Assembly: GCA_032717465.1 (NCBI GenBank)
Contig: CM064715.1
Location: forward strand, 40,883,659-40,947,658
Reading direction: 5' to 3'
Origin: Coenobita brevimanus
Lineage: Eukaryota > Arthropoda > Malacostraca > Decapoda > Coenobitidae
Length of the DNA: 64,000 bases
Shown here: in pieces, positions 51,076 to 61,670 of the stretch
How positions within the stretch are numbered: position 1 is the stretch's first letter
Layout: every line of letters starts with the position of its first letter
Position numbers and translations under genes: made by a program
Notes under the pieces: model-generated
The model's database searches: none
Told to the model about the DNA's origin: nothing
Seen by the model: the letters and a program-made list of their open reading frames with translations, nothing else

Positions 51076-52329
51076 ATCAGCCCTGAACATTTCGGGTACA
51101 GGGACCATTCCTTGTACTGCCCCTGCTTGATTATGCACAAGTCACCAGCCAAACAAAGTACAGACGGTCCTCGCTGTAAGTTAGGTGTGTGTTGCAAAAT
51201 ATCACAATTCAATCCACACACCTGGTACTGCCAACTGGGGGAACTGGCATAGCAGCTTTATATAGAGCATTGGAGATTAAATAGGTCGTTTTAAAAGGAT
51301 TATAACAAGAATTTACTGCAGCTTCCCGGGTGTTGAGAGATTCTTCGATTGGAGGAGATTTCATTACGTCTCTTTCTTAGCGATTTACTTTGCACATCTG
51401 ACCTCAGTATCCCTTGTATGTTATTGATGTAAAGTGTGCTGATATGTAAGTGATATAAGTAACATACCAAAGAGTGCTGAAGATGTGGAATCCAAAATGA
51501 ATCGCTAAGAAAGACGTGCTTCGAATCCAACTAACTATGCTGCTTTAGAATATGCGCCCATACCTCTCCACATAAAGTCATCTCGTGTCCTTCGCTTCCA
51601 CTTATTTCGTGTCAAAATAGTCAGTTCATTGGTCTCCCGTCTCGCTGTCCTATCACACCTTCCACGTCGTCCTTCTATTTCAAACTGACTTCCTTATGTC
51701 ACTGAGTTCGGGGACGTCTATTTTTATTTTAGTCTTGCCATCTCTTGACAGTTTATTTAGTTGGATAGAGATTTTTCGAAACCACCCTTTAAACCCCGTT
51801 AGTACAAGAGGTTTTCGTAAAGTTTAATCATACCGTGGGGCTGCATGAATAATCAGGCAAACCATACGCCACAGGACTCAAGGGGTTAAGTCCTTTCCTG
51901 CTTACTCCACCGCTTGGTTCTGTCCCACTGAACCCATTGGTGTTGCAGACATCGCAGCACTTCCTTCTAAGCAACATCTTTTCCTTAATACACATTTCCA
52001 TCACCTTTAATGATACTGTATTTTTTTAATACTGACACAGTTTGCACCAGTAACATACCAGAGGATTATTAAGGCATTACAGGCAAAATAAATTACCGAA
52101 GAAGAGGTATGACAAAGTCTCCCTAAGTCAAATGAAACTACTACACCGTAACAGAGGATTGGATGTATTATGTCCGCACTGATACTCTGTCTTCAAACGA
52201 ACTTTTGTTTAAGATTCCTTGTTTATGTTTCTATCTTTTCTCATACAGCTACCAAACACATCACAAACAAACTACAGTGAATATAATTCTAAAAGGATAC
52301 ACATTGTAAAAGTACTTTTGATAAATAGT

Positions 52330-52537
52330 GGTAGGTGATGGCGCCCATCATCTTGATGTAGCACTGCCTTTTTCTTCTTTTGCCTTTATCATACTTCTTC
52401 TGTGCCCGCCTTCCTCTCCTCCTATTTTTTCCCCGTAAACCAGGAAATCATTTACAAAGCTGGATGGTAACCATATAACAAAATAACGGGTTGATGTGGA
52501 GCACACTATGATGCCCATGTTAACTGAGTGGAGTGCA
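52330..52537 (+). repeat. Dispersed repeat family A, copy 3 (5' half)
   Basis: The family A head (TTTGCCTTTATCATACTTCT) and ATCATTTACAAAGCTGGATG are present. The copy breaks off into a GT run at about 52,538, then family C, then another family A copy. Confidence 0.7.
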
Positions 52538-52538
52538 A

Positions 52539-52570
<32 letters not shown>
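52538..52570. repeat. (GT)n microsatellite between families A and C
   Basis: About 16 GT units mark the junction. Confidence 0.95.
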
Positions 52571-52572
<2 letters not shown>

Positions 52573-52735
52573 ACCGACTCTGGGCATTGGCTTCACAGCC
52601 TGCTTTTAGGGCCCAGTAGTCCTTCTACGTACCGCACACCTCTACATGTCACCACATCGGCGCTAACACCCACAGTCCATACTGAATACATGCTAGAGCT
52701 GTCTCATATAGGACTGGTGTATTGGCATTAGCGGG
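52571..52735 (+). repeat. Dispersed repeat family C, copy 2
   Basis: Aligns with 8,360-8,530 (TCTGGGCATTGGC, TAACACCCACAGTCCATACT, TTAGCGGGGG). Confidence 0.7.
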
Positions 52736-52988
52736 GGTATCATCCACCCACTTGATGTAGTGCTGCCTACTTCTTCCTTAGCCTTTATCTTTCTTTTTCT
52801 GTGTCAGCCCTCCTCTCTTCCTATTTCTCCCATCTTTCCTGTCACTTCTTATCGCTTTTCTTTCCTTTACAGGTGGCTTTACATTGAGTGACAAGCCAGA
52901 TGGTTTCTTGTTAGCCAAGAAACCATTTACAACGCTGGGTGGTAACCATATAACCAAACCATACGTGCTCCCTACGTGTTAACAAGTG

Positions 52989-53084
52989 GGTTGGTGGAGG
53001 GTTAGCGCCCCTCCCTGTAAAACATATAACTCAAAGTCAAATGGCCATCCCTTACGAGATTATGGTGTCTGGCAATAGATAGAT
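52989..53084 (+). mobile_element. Miniature RTE: 5' end fused to 3' end
   Basis: Positions 52,989-53,040 (GGTTGGTGGAGGGTTAGCGC, then CCCTCCCTGTAAAAC) match the 5' leader of the RTE at about 23,640-23,690. Positions 53,041-53,084 (GGCCATCCC, ACGAGATTATGGTGTCTGGC, AATAGATAGAT) match its 3' terminus and GATA tail. The whole 3.1-kb coding interior is missing. Both matching parts are in the plus orientation and in the right order. Confidence 0.8.
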
Positions 53085-53245
53085 TTTTACGACATGTTGG
53101 CGGGTCTTCTGGTGGATCAGTAAAGTCTGATATTTATGAAATTCAAAACCTTAAACTATTCCCTCCCTCAGCAGGATCTGAACCCGGGTCGGTTAGGACT
53201 GCAGGCCAACTCTCTACCGATTGAGCCACCGCCTCCCCACTTGCT
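53085..53245 (-). mobile_element. tRNA-derived SINE (minus strand)
   Basis: On the minus strand the head contains a clear A box (TGGCTCAATCGGTAGAG, complement of about 53,211-53,227) and B box (GGGTTCAGATCC, complement of 53,173-53,184). Their spacing matches a tRNA gene. A short body runs to about 53,090, tail-to-tail with the miniature RTE. The promoter elements look better preserved than in the SINE at 39.8 kb. Confidence 0.7.
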
Positions 53246-53672
53246 GTGCACATCAGGGAACGAAACCTCCACAGTCTTTCCCGCGCCTATCTATGGCAAG
53301 ACGCGGTCTGCTGCAGGGGAACATCTGTTCACTGCACGGGTCGGCTCTGCAGGGACGGTTGCTTGATTGCAATTTATGGGTCTGCTCGACCAAACAAACC
53401 GGGGTTACTTAACTACAACTCATGATAATAATTAACTTCCAAGGAGGCTTCTTTAATAAACAAATTGGCTATGTTCTGATATGTACGAAAGCCGGACCTG
53501 GGGGTCGATGTGAACTGGAGTTCACAGACCCTGGGTGGGATTCTTAAAGATACTCGTATGTGTGATCGATTTCCAGTCATAACCTAGATTTGTTTTCGCA
53601 GGAAGAACGAGAGATACGGGAAGCATTCTAACTCTCTTTTCTCTTCCTGCAGAGCACAAATATGACCTACGG

Positions 53673-53673
<1 letters not shown>

Positions 53674-53739
<66 letters not shown>

Positions 53740-53740
53740 C
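53674..53740. repeat. Compound (GT)n(GA)n microsatellite
   Basis: About 14 GT units run directly into about 17 GA units, followed by a short GTGTGTG. Confidence 0.97.
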
Positions 53741-53904
53741 GTGTGTGTGAGTGAAGGGGGAACAGGAAACAAGAGGAGACTATACACTCTCCTTTCCTTG
53801 CCCCTCCTTCCAAATACTCGTAACTGGCATCGTATTCTATGTTCAGTCTCTTGTTTCAACTGTGCATTAACGGACATATAAAGCTTTTACCTCAAGTTAG
53901 AGAA

Positions 53905-54915
53905 GAGAAAAGTACAGGCGATTTTATTCAGCATATGGGAGAAATCTTGTAGCGAAGGAGTTAATAAATGGATGTACCTAACTCCTCCAACCCCCCATTT
54001 CACTAGACAGTTTAATCCAGCTTAGAAGACGCCTTGCAGTGTACAGGTTAATGAAGGCGATATCTAGCACCACCTGTTCCAAAAGTCTGTCCTTGGGTGG
54101 GTCAGTTCCTCCGTCGTTGCAATGGACAGGCAAACTATATTATCCATTTCCTTAGCCTGCTAATACTCTGCAATTATATGTATTAGTCGTGCGTCGTGAT
54201 TAACTCTTTCAGGCTTTTATGGCTTACGCTCAGCTTGATAAAATCGTATTGAGTTAGCTAAATAACAATGATGTCCTGGCCATGAGAGAGCTAATGGTGA
54301 TAATACGAATACTCTCAGACGCCTATGCTCACCCTCAACTGACTATAGGCATGTGACTTTAACAGGAATACAAGACTAGAGTTGTTCCTACCATGAGAGG
54401 ATTAATGACTGTAATAAAGCTCATGGGCGCCTGTGCTCACAGTCAACTGGATGAAATCGTCTGATGTTAGCTAGAACAGAATATTCGTATTAAGCCAGGT
54501 TGGCCATCAGAGGATTACTGCTATCCCTGTTAACATTCTCTGGCTGTTATGGTTCAACTGGGTATTATCCCCTGCCGTAAGATGGAATATAAGGACAGAG
54601 TTGTCCCGCCCACATAAAGGTTAATGGCGACACTGGTAACACACTGACTTTCAGGCTCACTCTGTGCTAAATGAACACGTCTGGCGTCAGTGGGAATGGC
54701 GTAATAGAGCTGTGAACCTCTTACATACACGTGAAATCTTATTTGCTTGGTTCTTGCTGCATCTAGACGATTTTGTTCAAGCTAAGCCTCATACTGAAGA
54801 AGCGTTTTATAAGGCTATATTTGCAATAGCTCGTCCAGTTCGAAAACTCCTTCCTAAGGCGAACCAACTCGTCTGGACATACTAAGAAGAAACCGATGAA
54901 TTACATCACAGGACT
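53905..54915 (+). repeat. PIR repeat array (densest cluster)
   Basis: At least eight arms lie in 1 kb. Forward arms are at 53,914-53,932, near 54,004 and at 54,764-54,784. Reverse arms are at 54,231-54,249, near 54,338 (very decayed), 54,445-54,463, near 54,555 and at 54,666-54,683 and 54,857-54,875. Adjacent reverse arms are 100-115 bp apart, giving a tandem periodicity. Recurring spacer phrases include CATGAGAG, GTTAATGGTGATAAT, GTTAGCTAGAACAG and CAGTTCGAAAACTCC. The 73-codon frame at 54,664-54,885 reads only repeat. Confidence 0.75.
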
Positions 54916-55117
54916 GAAAGGGTTTGGGTGTGACAGATGCTTGCAGTTGGGCTGTAATCATAGTGCTGTTAGTTGTGTTACTGACGGCTTTTAATGCCAA
55001 GGTGTTCCTTTTTGTTTTCATCGTTGTAGTGAGAAAATGATGCGTGGAGCGACAGCACACATATACATACTTACACACATTCAAATATACATACACACAA
55101 GCACACACAAACACAAA

Positions 55118-55142
55118 AGAGCACACACACACACACACACAC
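55118..55142. repeat. (CA)n microsatellite
   Basis: About 12 CA units in a CACA-rich flank. Confidence 0.9.
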
Positions 55143-55342
55143 AGGAGGATCAACAGAATAACAAACACTAATTACAAACAGGAGAGTCAACTACTAAACT
55201 AACACACACAAGCAACAGTTGATATGCATAGTTCCGCAGTTAGTGACAACACAACCCTTTATCATACACGTGTTTGCCCTGCCTGTTTGCACGGAAAATT
55301 ACACATGGGTTGCCAGTAATAATCGTTGCACATCTAGGATAT

Positions 55343-55343
<1 letters not shown>

Positions 55344-55428
<85 letters not shown>
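55344..55428. repeat. (GT)n microsatellite
   Basis: About 42 perfect GT units. Frames of 114-141 codons on either strand are artefacts. Confidence 0.98.
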
Positions 55429-55429
<1 letters not shown>

Positions 55430-55709
55430 AACCAAGGAGATATAAAACGAATAAGAAAGAAATTAATGGAAAGCCCATTTATTGGCGTGAAATGACGGAT
55501 AGTAAAAGAATGACAGGAAGGATCTATCAGAACTATATCAGAATAAAAAGATGTGACTGGCAGTACAGAAATTGCGTTTGTCATCTAAGCTGTTATATCC
55601 CCTTCAACAGGACAACGCATTTTGTTTTTAATTCTTGTTACTAATAAACTGTTAGATACGATTTAGGGGAGACTTTTCAGTATGATTAGGTTGGATATAT
55701 TGTAGGCCT

Positions 55710-55975
55710 TCATTAACCCTTTTCAGTCCATAGATATGTTTTGTTCCGTACTCATCTTTTCTCCAGGCGGGTTTTATTCAGCGCTGGGGGAGCTATGGGG
55801 TTGAGGAAAGGTAAGTGAAGGCTAAATCTAGCCTCTCCATTTCGACAAAACAAATCTCCAAACCTGGATAAAAGTTTGGAGAAGTGTACAGAGAAGTGTA
55901 TGCCATTGGAATGAGGAAGTTAACCCTTTGACTATGACAGTGTTCGTCTAAACTGATCTGATTCGTCTAGACAGA
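55710..55975 (+). repeat. PIR repeat, forward and reverse arms
   Basis: TTAACCCTTTTCAGTCCATAG leads to a forward arm (GGCGGGTTTTATTCAGCG, 55,766-55,783). TTAACCCTTTGACTATGACAG leads to a reverse arm (AACTGATCTGATTCGTCTAG, 55,952-55,971). Confidence 0.6.
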
Positions 55976-56071
55976 ATATGAAATATAAGATAGGTCACCG
56001 GTTTCAAGAAGCTAAATCGTCTAATTTGCAATATAAGAAGGGTCGTGGTCTAGTGATTTTACGAGGCCTTC

Positions 56072-56287
56072 TATACTCTTTTTACTCTAACTTGGCCCAG
56101 ATTTCCGTCCTTTTGAAGTTTATTTCGCATAGCTCTGTGGCAGAAAAGGACAAGACTACGAATCTACATTTCCCCATAGAATTTTCTTCATAATATGCAT
56201 CATATTCTGGCAGTAATGTATTCTTATAACTCAGCGTTCATGATGAAGAGACGGTATTTAAGGCCAAGTTAGTGTTAAAAGAGCATA
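56072..56287. mobile_element. MITE-D copy 3 (best-preserved ends)
   Basis: The left end (CTCTTTTTACTCTAACTTGG) and right end (reverse complement CTCTTTTAACACTAACTTGG) match at 18 of 20 positions. They extend to GGCC...CGTC, and TAT(A/G) precedes each. The interior is inverted relative to copies 1 and 2 (GTTTATTTCGCATAGC here versus GCTACGTGAAATAAAC there). Confidence 0.85.
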
Positions 56288-57420
56288 GCATCTCTTCCTG
56301 ACCTTCTGAATATGGCGCATGACTCTCCATGACTATGTTGTTCATGCCAAGTACGCCTATATTAAACAGATATAAAAGGCATACTAATGAATATGGAAGC
56401 AACGTAGGCAGAATCAACAGTTGAGGAGGAGGTGGTAATAAATCTCCCAGGCTGACGGGAATACGATTCAAAGTGGCACTCATTTGCGTGTATTCAAGAA
56501 GTAGCCCCGGGATATTTCGCAATACTTAAGTCTTAGCGATTTCAGCACAATACAACTTAGCACCCTGTTGTATGTTACTGATGCAAACTGCATCAATAAA
56601 AAACAGTATAAACAGCATAAAGGGAATGTTGAAGAGCAGTATACAAAATACACCGGTAATGAAATGGTGCTATGAAGCTTCTTATGCCACTAAGATTCTA
56701 GGTCAAAATCTGTAACCCTTGCCCACACTCGCTCACTCTGGGCAAACGCCGGGGGACGTATAGCCTCACTCACTCCTCGACTCCACCAACAAGGGTCCCT
56801 CCTTGGAAACCTCCAGGCAGCGACTCTTTCCCCCGAAGTATCTCACGACAGGAACGATCAACTTGCCACAGCCATGAGTTCTGCAGTCTTCCCCTTGATC
56901 TCTTCAACCCCAGGCTGACGCTTTCAGAGATCACTTCCCCTTGATCTCCACCCCAGGCTATGTCTTTCAGAGATTATTCAGTGAGGCGAATCAAACTCGG
57001 GGAAACACGCCCAGTGCCCACATAGCTGGTGGTGGCGTTCTTGTATCATGTGGCCTTGAGTCGATGTAAAGGAAGTCAGTTGTTACGAACTCGATCATAA
57101 CAACAATATTCCATGACCCTGTAAAGGCAGTTAATACCATTGGAGTCAATTCACCACTCCAAGATACAATTTAGTGTCCATGCCTCACAGCCCTAATGTA
57201 CGACAGTGAGCACCAGTGCCTTGAAGATGTATATTTTCGTTCTCCTACACAAATAATAACATTTCCATAAACTCGAACTGACTGAATCCATACCAACATA
57301 GACCAGACCAGTGTGACTAGAAAATATCTCATCATCTAACCTATTGTTGTTATGGATCACACTACCAAGACAAGCGAATCTCTCTATGACATCTTTGTCC
57401 TCTCCACATGCCTGAACAGA

Positions 57421-58338
57421 CTACACTGCTTCTTCTAACAAGTTACCAAAAGCCTGGACCTTGGTCTTGGCCCAGGAGACCTTTAATTCAAGTGGCTTCT
57501 TGTTCTTGCTGAATGTTTCTAAAGCACTCAGAAGTGTTTCTAGTGACTCAACAAGGATAGCATCATCAGTAAAGACAAGATCAGTCTTAAAATTACCAAC
57601 TGATACCCCACAGTGACTCCAACTCACAGCCTGACCCAGCATCTAATCCATGCACGTGTTGAAAAGTGAGGGGGCTGGAACATATCCCCGTTTTACTCCT
57701 AAACTTACTGGAAAGTAATCAGATGTTCTCTTCACGTTTGACAGCACTCTCAGTGTTTGAATACACTCCAGCTATCAACTGGATTATACCTGCAGGGGAT
57801 CCCTCAGAGTCGTAGGAGTTTCCATAGGATCTCTCGATTTCCCCGAGTCAAAAGCCTTCTTGAGATCCATGGAGTCTCTAAGAAGTCCTTGTCAAAACTC
57901 ATGATGGTATTCCCTGAGAACTCGGAATGCTAGGATATGGTCAACTGAAGACTTCTCACGCATAAATCTGGGTTGCTCAGGCTTCAGCAGATATCCTGGA
58001 TACGCATCAAGAGCACATGAGTAAGATCCTTGTCTCGGACACTGAGCACCACAGTAATGACTCCAGTCACAGTGGACTCCTTTCCCTTCTTATACAGGAA
58101 TGACCAAACTTCATGTCCAGTCATGTGGGAAGATACCAGTAGGCCAAACAGCTTCTATGACTGCATGTAATCCCCGATGCATGAGTTTGCTCCCATCTTT
58201 GATAAGTTCCGCAGGGATGCCACAAACACCAACTGCCCTGCCACTTTTCAGCCTAGCCATTGCCTTCGTTATTCCATCAAAAGAAGACATGGCATAGTCG
58301 ATTTGTGGAATAGCAGCTAGTGGCTGTACGCCTGCCAA
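57421..58338 (-). pseudogene. LINE reverse transcriptase remnant
   Basis: The pre-RT frame (58,338-58,111) reads ITKAMARLKSGRAVGVCGIP and AVWPTGIFPHDW, typical of the region ahead of RT motif 1. After about 470 bp of broken frame, the 57,642-57,421 frame reads SHCGVSVGNFKTDLVFTDDA. It then gives ELKVSWAKTKVQAFGNLLEE, which covers the catalytic box and the following motif. Confidence 0.82.
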
Positions 58339-58944
58339 CGGAGCTCTCCCTTAGGGGATTCTGCCATATACAGCTGTTTAAAGTATTAAAGCTACCCAAG
58401 GAGCCATGTACTCAACCACCCCAAAACAAGCCATCTACCTATTGTCCAAAAAAGAGTTGACCTGAGAGATGGGGCAGGAGTGAAGCTTTTTCAGAGCCTG
58501 CTAAGCAGATCAAATCTCATTTGCAAGAAAGTGACCTTGTACCTCCTCAGAACTTTCCTGACATATTTCTCCTTGTCCTTTCTCAGTGAAACTCTTGCCT
58601 AACAAAACTAAAGTCTGTGCTGCTTCCGATCCCCCAACCAATCTGCCAGCATGACTTTCAGCCAATGTAGCCAGCATCCCTGACGAGACAGATCCTCTCC
58701 TTGATTAGGAACCCTCTCCATTGCATTCATCAACTACTGCCAGGGTAACGTGCTTAAAGGTATCCTATCGCTAAACAGGGTCCTCAACACTACTGAGCAC
58801 CTCAAACCTATCTGAAACTGCCATTGCATGCTCACAACCATACTTTTCATTCCTGAGTTTCTCAAGATGTGGCCTTTTTTGTAGCATCTTAGGATTTTCT
58901 CAGTTTTGATATGCAGCCTTAAATCAGTTACATCCACTGAATAT

Positions 58945-59440
58945 TTACAAGAATATAGTCAATCTCCTTAGCACCATCTCCAACATTGATATACCAAGTC
59001 CAGCTGTGAAAATCAGGCCTATGGAACCAAGATCTTGCATTTCCAACTTAGGGAATTGTGCAAAATCCAGAATGTATGAACTGTTGGAGTTCCTGGCTGC
59101 AGGGCCATAGGGATCAATACATTTCTCAAAACCCACCCTGTCAGTGATTGTAACTTCACTGAAGTCACCAAAGACCAACAGTGTATTCCACAAAGGGCAC
59201 TGTTCCATAACTGAGTCTAGGGTTAGCACAGAACGGCTCTTTCTCTTCAAGATCATTAATGTCAGTAGGGGCATACAGTGCAATATGAGAAATGAAGTCA
59301 AAAGTGCAGTTCAACCTCACCAGCATTATACGCTCATCATTCAGAGTAACCCTGTCAACAGAAGAGGCAAAGTAAGGAAGAAGTGTCACAACAGCACCCT
59401 TAAAATGGGCACCATTGTCACAGCCAGACCAGTAATTTGT
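58945..59440 (-). pseudogene. LINE endonuclease remnant
   Basis: Two overlapping frames (59,389-59,165 and 59,301-58,945) together span the central APE-type endonuclease blocks (LYAPTD, VFGDFS in place of the usual GDFN, and SNSSYILDFAQ). A frameshift between them and stops on either side show it is dead. No ATG opens the domain. Confidence 0.8.
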
Positions 59441-59999
59441 GTATCACTGTTGATCCCACCTTGGCAAGCCTACCTCGCCTCAGCACATGTAGCTCTGTTG
59501 ACCTCAGTCGCGCCAAGCCTCGCAACAACAATGGTAATTGGCCATCTTCCGAGAGGCTTAGAACATTCCAAGCCTAGACCCATAGTTCCCTCTAAAGCTT
59601 AATTCTACATATGGAAGTTTGGGATCGTGTCCTCAGTACACTGTAATATCCATTAATAGGGTGAATTCTCCAAGCTAGAACCATTGGACCATATAGCTCT
59701 GCAAGGCAAGGATAGATCTTTGAAGAGACTGCTACATCTCGCACCAGAAATGTGCTACCCTGGTGCAGCTCGAACTGCCATCTCTAATATCTATTAAAAA
59801 ATATTCACGGGTTAGGGGATCTCCCCCACCTTCATCCGCTGTTGGGGTCTCAAACGCTTTACCTAGCAGCAATCATGACAAGTGTCAGCTTGAATGGGCC
59901 CCAAGAGTCCTGTCCCACAGGCACTTGAAGAGAAACCTTTCTGTAATCGTGGGTCAGGGCCAGCTGAAACCAGCTGACCTCGATACCTTATCCTTTTAA

Positions 60000-60370
60000 T
60001 TTCTGTGGCAGTGTCAGAGAAGAACTTATGAACAGGGGTGTGGAATCTCTGGTCACAAGACTATTCAGGGCTGACATCAGAGCTATCCTTCAAGGTGGAC
60101 TGCTGTTCGAGGCTAATGAGCTCCACCTAACCTGCTAGATAGCAGGTTTATCCTCCCTTTGATAGGCCTTATTTTTCGCCCTAGCTGCTGGTTATCTAGC
60201 CACCCACTTTGGTAGCCAGTTTAGGTGCCGACGACCTGACCATGGAACAGTGCCTGACTTGACACCACAAGTCAGTCACTGATGTCTTTCCTAAGTCTAG
60301 TCAGACTGAAATACGTGGTACATCCTTGGATTGAAAAGCTTAACTCTCATGACCAGAACAAAATTAGTAT
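60000..60370. other. Unassigned, possibly LINE leader
   Basis: No independent feature was recognised. It may belong to the 5' region of the LINE ending near 60 kb. Confidence 0.35.
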
Positions 60371-60374
60371 TCTT

Positions 60375-60665
60375 TTCAAGTCGACGGCAAACAATTTTAT
60401 TCAGCTAAGACAGTCACAGGGGCCTAAGAATACTAATGCTGTCACTTTTAACCATCTCATGGCGGGGACAACTCTAATGTTCTATTCCAGCTAACGCCAG
60501 ACTATGGAATTCAGGTAGGAGTTAGCCGTAGGAGCTTGAGATTGTTAATAATGTCACCATTGTGCCTGTGGTCAGGATAATTCTAGTATTTTATTCCAGC
60601 TGAAGTCAGACGATTTTGTTCAGTTGAAACTGAATCATAGAAGCCTGAGACTGTTAATATTATTC
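60375..60665 (+). repeat. PIR repeats, three tandem forward arms
   Basis: Arms are at 60,388-60,406 (AACAATTTTATTCAGCTAAG), 60,498-60,514 (AGACTATGGAATTCAGG) and 60,607-60,625 (AGACGATTTTGTTCAGTTG), about 110 bp apart. Each is preceded by TTCTATTCCAGCTAACG-like text and followed by GGGCCTAAGA or AGCCTGAGACTGTTAATA-like text. This is the clearest evidence for a ~110-bp tandem unit. Confidence 0.75.
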
Positions 60666-61245
60666 AGTGTTAATAATGTGGTTGTCAGAAAACATAATTA
60701 GTAAACACACGACCGACAGGCAAAGTAATATCCTAATAGAGGTAACGTCTGAGCAACAAGCCCTACTGTTAGCTCATAAATATGCGACACTAACACACTC
60801 ACGCCTAATACGGCGTCCGAGAGGTTCATTGGAACATTAGAGGCATAACCCATTAACCGAATATATTGCTGTTGATTGAATCGACCTGGACAAATATTCA
60901 GAAAGGATCCTAACCATAACATTCCGCAGCTGTTTTCATACCAGTGAATTTATATTTTAACCAATTTCTGTATTAATTATACGTACCAGTAAATTGCTGT
61001 CCTGAATGTTATTGCTTAGGCACATTTTACTGATTTAGTATACAGTGCAGTTTTTTGTGACTAATGGCTGTATAAATGAAGACAAGAGTATAAAAAGCTA
61101 TCCTATACACAACGAAAACTTAGGAAAGTCTATGAATACACCCCAAAAGCCCAGTCACGTAAGAGGATACGAGGTGGCTCAGTCTTCTCGTTGACATCTT
61201 GTTTAGCCTACGTCTCTCCCTTGTTGAGGAGTCGAAGTTATCTTT
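60666..61245. other. Unassigned sequence upstream of the minisatellite
   Basis: No gene or repeat was recognised. Confidence 0.5.
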
Positions 61246-61249
61246 CCCA

Positions 61250-61670
61250 CTCCCCCAACCGTTCCAATCCCAATCCACCCTGTGTTGTTTTCATCTTTTG
61301 ATTCCCAAATATTCTATCGTAATCCACCCTCAGTCATCTTCGTCTGTTAATCCCTATCCATTTAAACCCAATTCACTCGCTGTTATTTTCATCTATCCAT
61401 TCCATCGCAGTCCGACAGCCATTATCTTCTTCAGTTCCTATCCACTCTATCCCAGTCCACCTGTAGGTATCTTTGTCAATTCCCATCAGTTCCACCCTTA
61501 TCCACCTGAAGTTACATGTTATCTTTGTTCGTTTATATTCATTTATCCAAATTCATCTGCATTTCATTTACCTTTTATCACCTCCTATCTGTTCCATTCC
61601 AGTCCACACACACAGTTATCTTCGTCTACTAATTCGTTACCAATTCACCTTCAGCATATACTCCTTAACC
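61250..61670 (+). repeat. ~48-bp minisatellite upstream of the Gr-like gene
   Basis: Diverged units contain TTATCTTCGTCTATTAATTC-, CCATCCATTCCATCCCA- and TCCACCTG(C/A)AGT-like words, recurring about eight times. The 174-codon plus-strand frame (61,199-61,723) reads through these repeats, has no ATG start and is not called. One decayed forward PIR arm (CCAGGCTATTTTCTGTATTT) is at about 61,753-61,772. Confidence 0.6.

Larger units (their letters stand above)
52736..53420 (+). repeat. Dispersed repeat family A, copy 4, interrupted by two insertions
   Basis: The left part (52,736-52,988) carries the family A head and CATTTACAACGCTGGGTGGT. The right part (53,240-53,420) resumes with CAAACCTCC-like text (GAAACCTCCACAGTC), then TATGGCAAGACGCGGTCTGC and TTATGGGTCTGCTCGACCAA. 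Between them sit the miniature RTE and a tRNA-SINE, so the insertions are younger than this family A copy. Confidence 0.7.
56710..60000 (-). mobile_element. Second, heavily decayed APE-type LINE
   Basis: On the minus strand the order is a leader (to about 59,600), endonuclease (59,440-58,945), linker, pre-RT (58,338-58,111), RT (to about 57,400) and a C-terminal basic segment (near 56,790-56,880). Endonuclease traces include NDERIMLVRLN, HIALYAPTDIND, LLVFGDFSEVTITDR and GPAARNSNSSYILDF. The RT box reads DLVFTDDAILVE, i.e. the usual Ala before the two aspartates is replaced by Thr. The C-terminus contains QVDRSCREIL. Stops and frameshifts are numerous. This lineage differs from the RTE at 20-24 kb. 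The 5' boundary is unresolved. Confidence 0.82.

Noticed and set aside
53905..54915. Regularly spaced repeats as a CRISPR-like array
   Set aside because: The spacers are related to each other, the repeats are diverged and occur in both orientations, and the context is eukaryotic.
59144..59602. Plus-strand 152-codon frame
   Set aside because: Antisense to the endonuclease of the decayed LINE on the minus strand.
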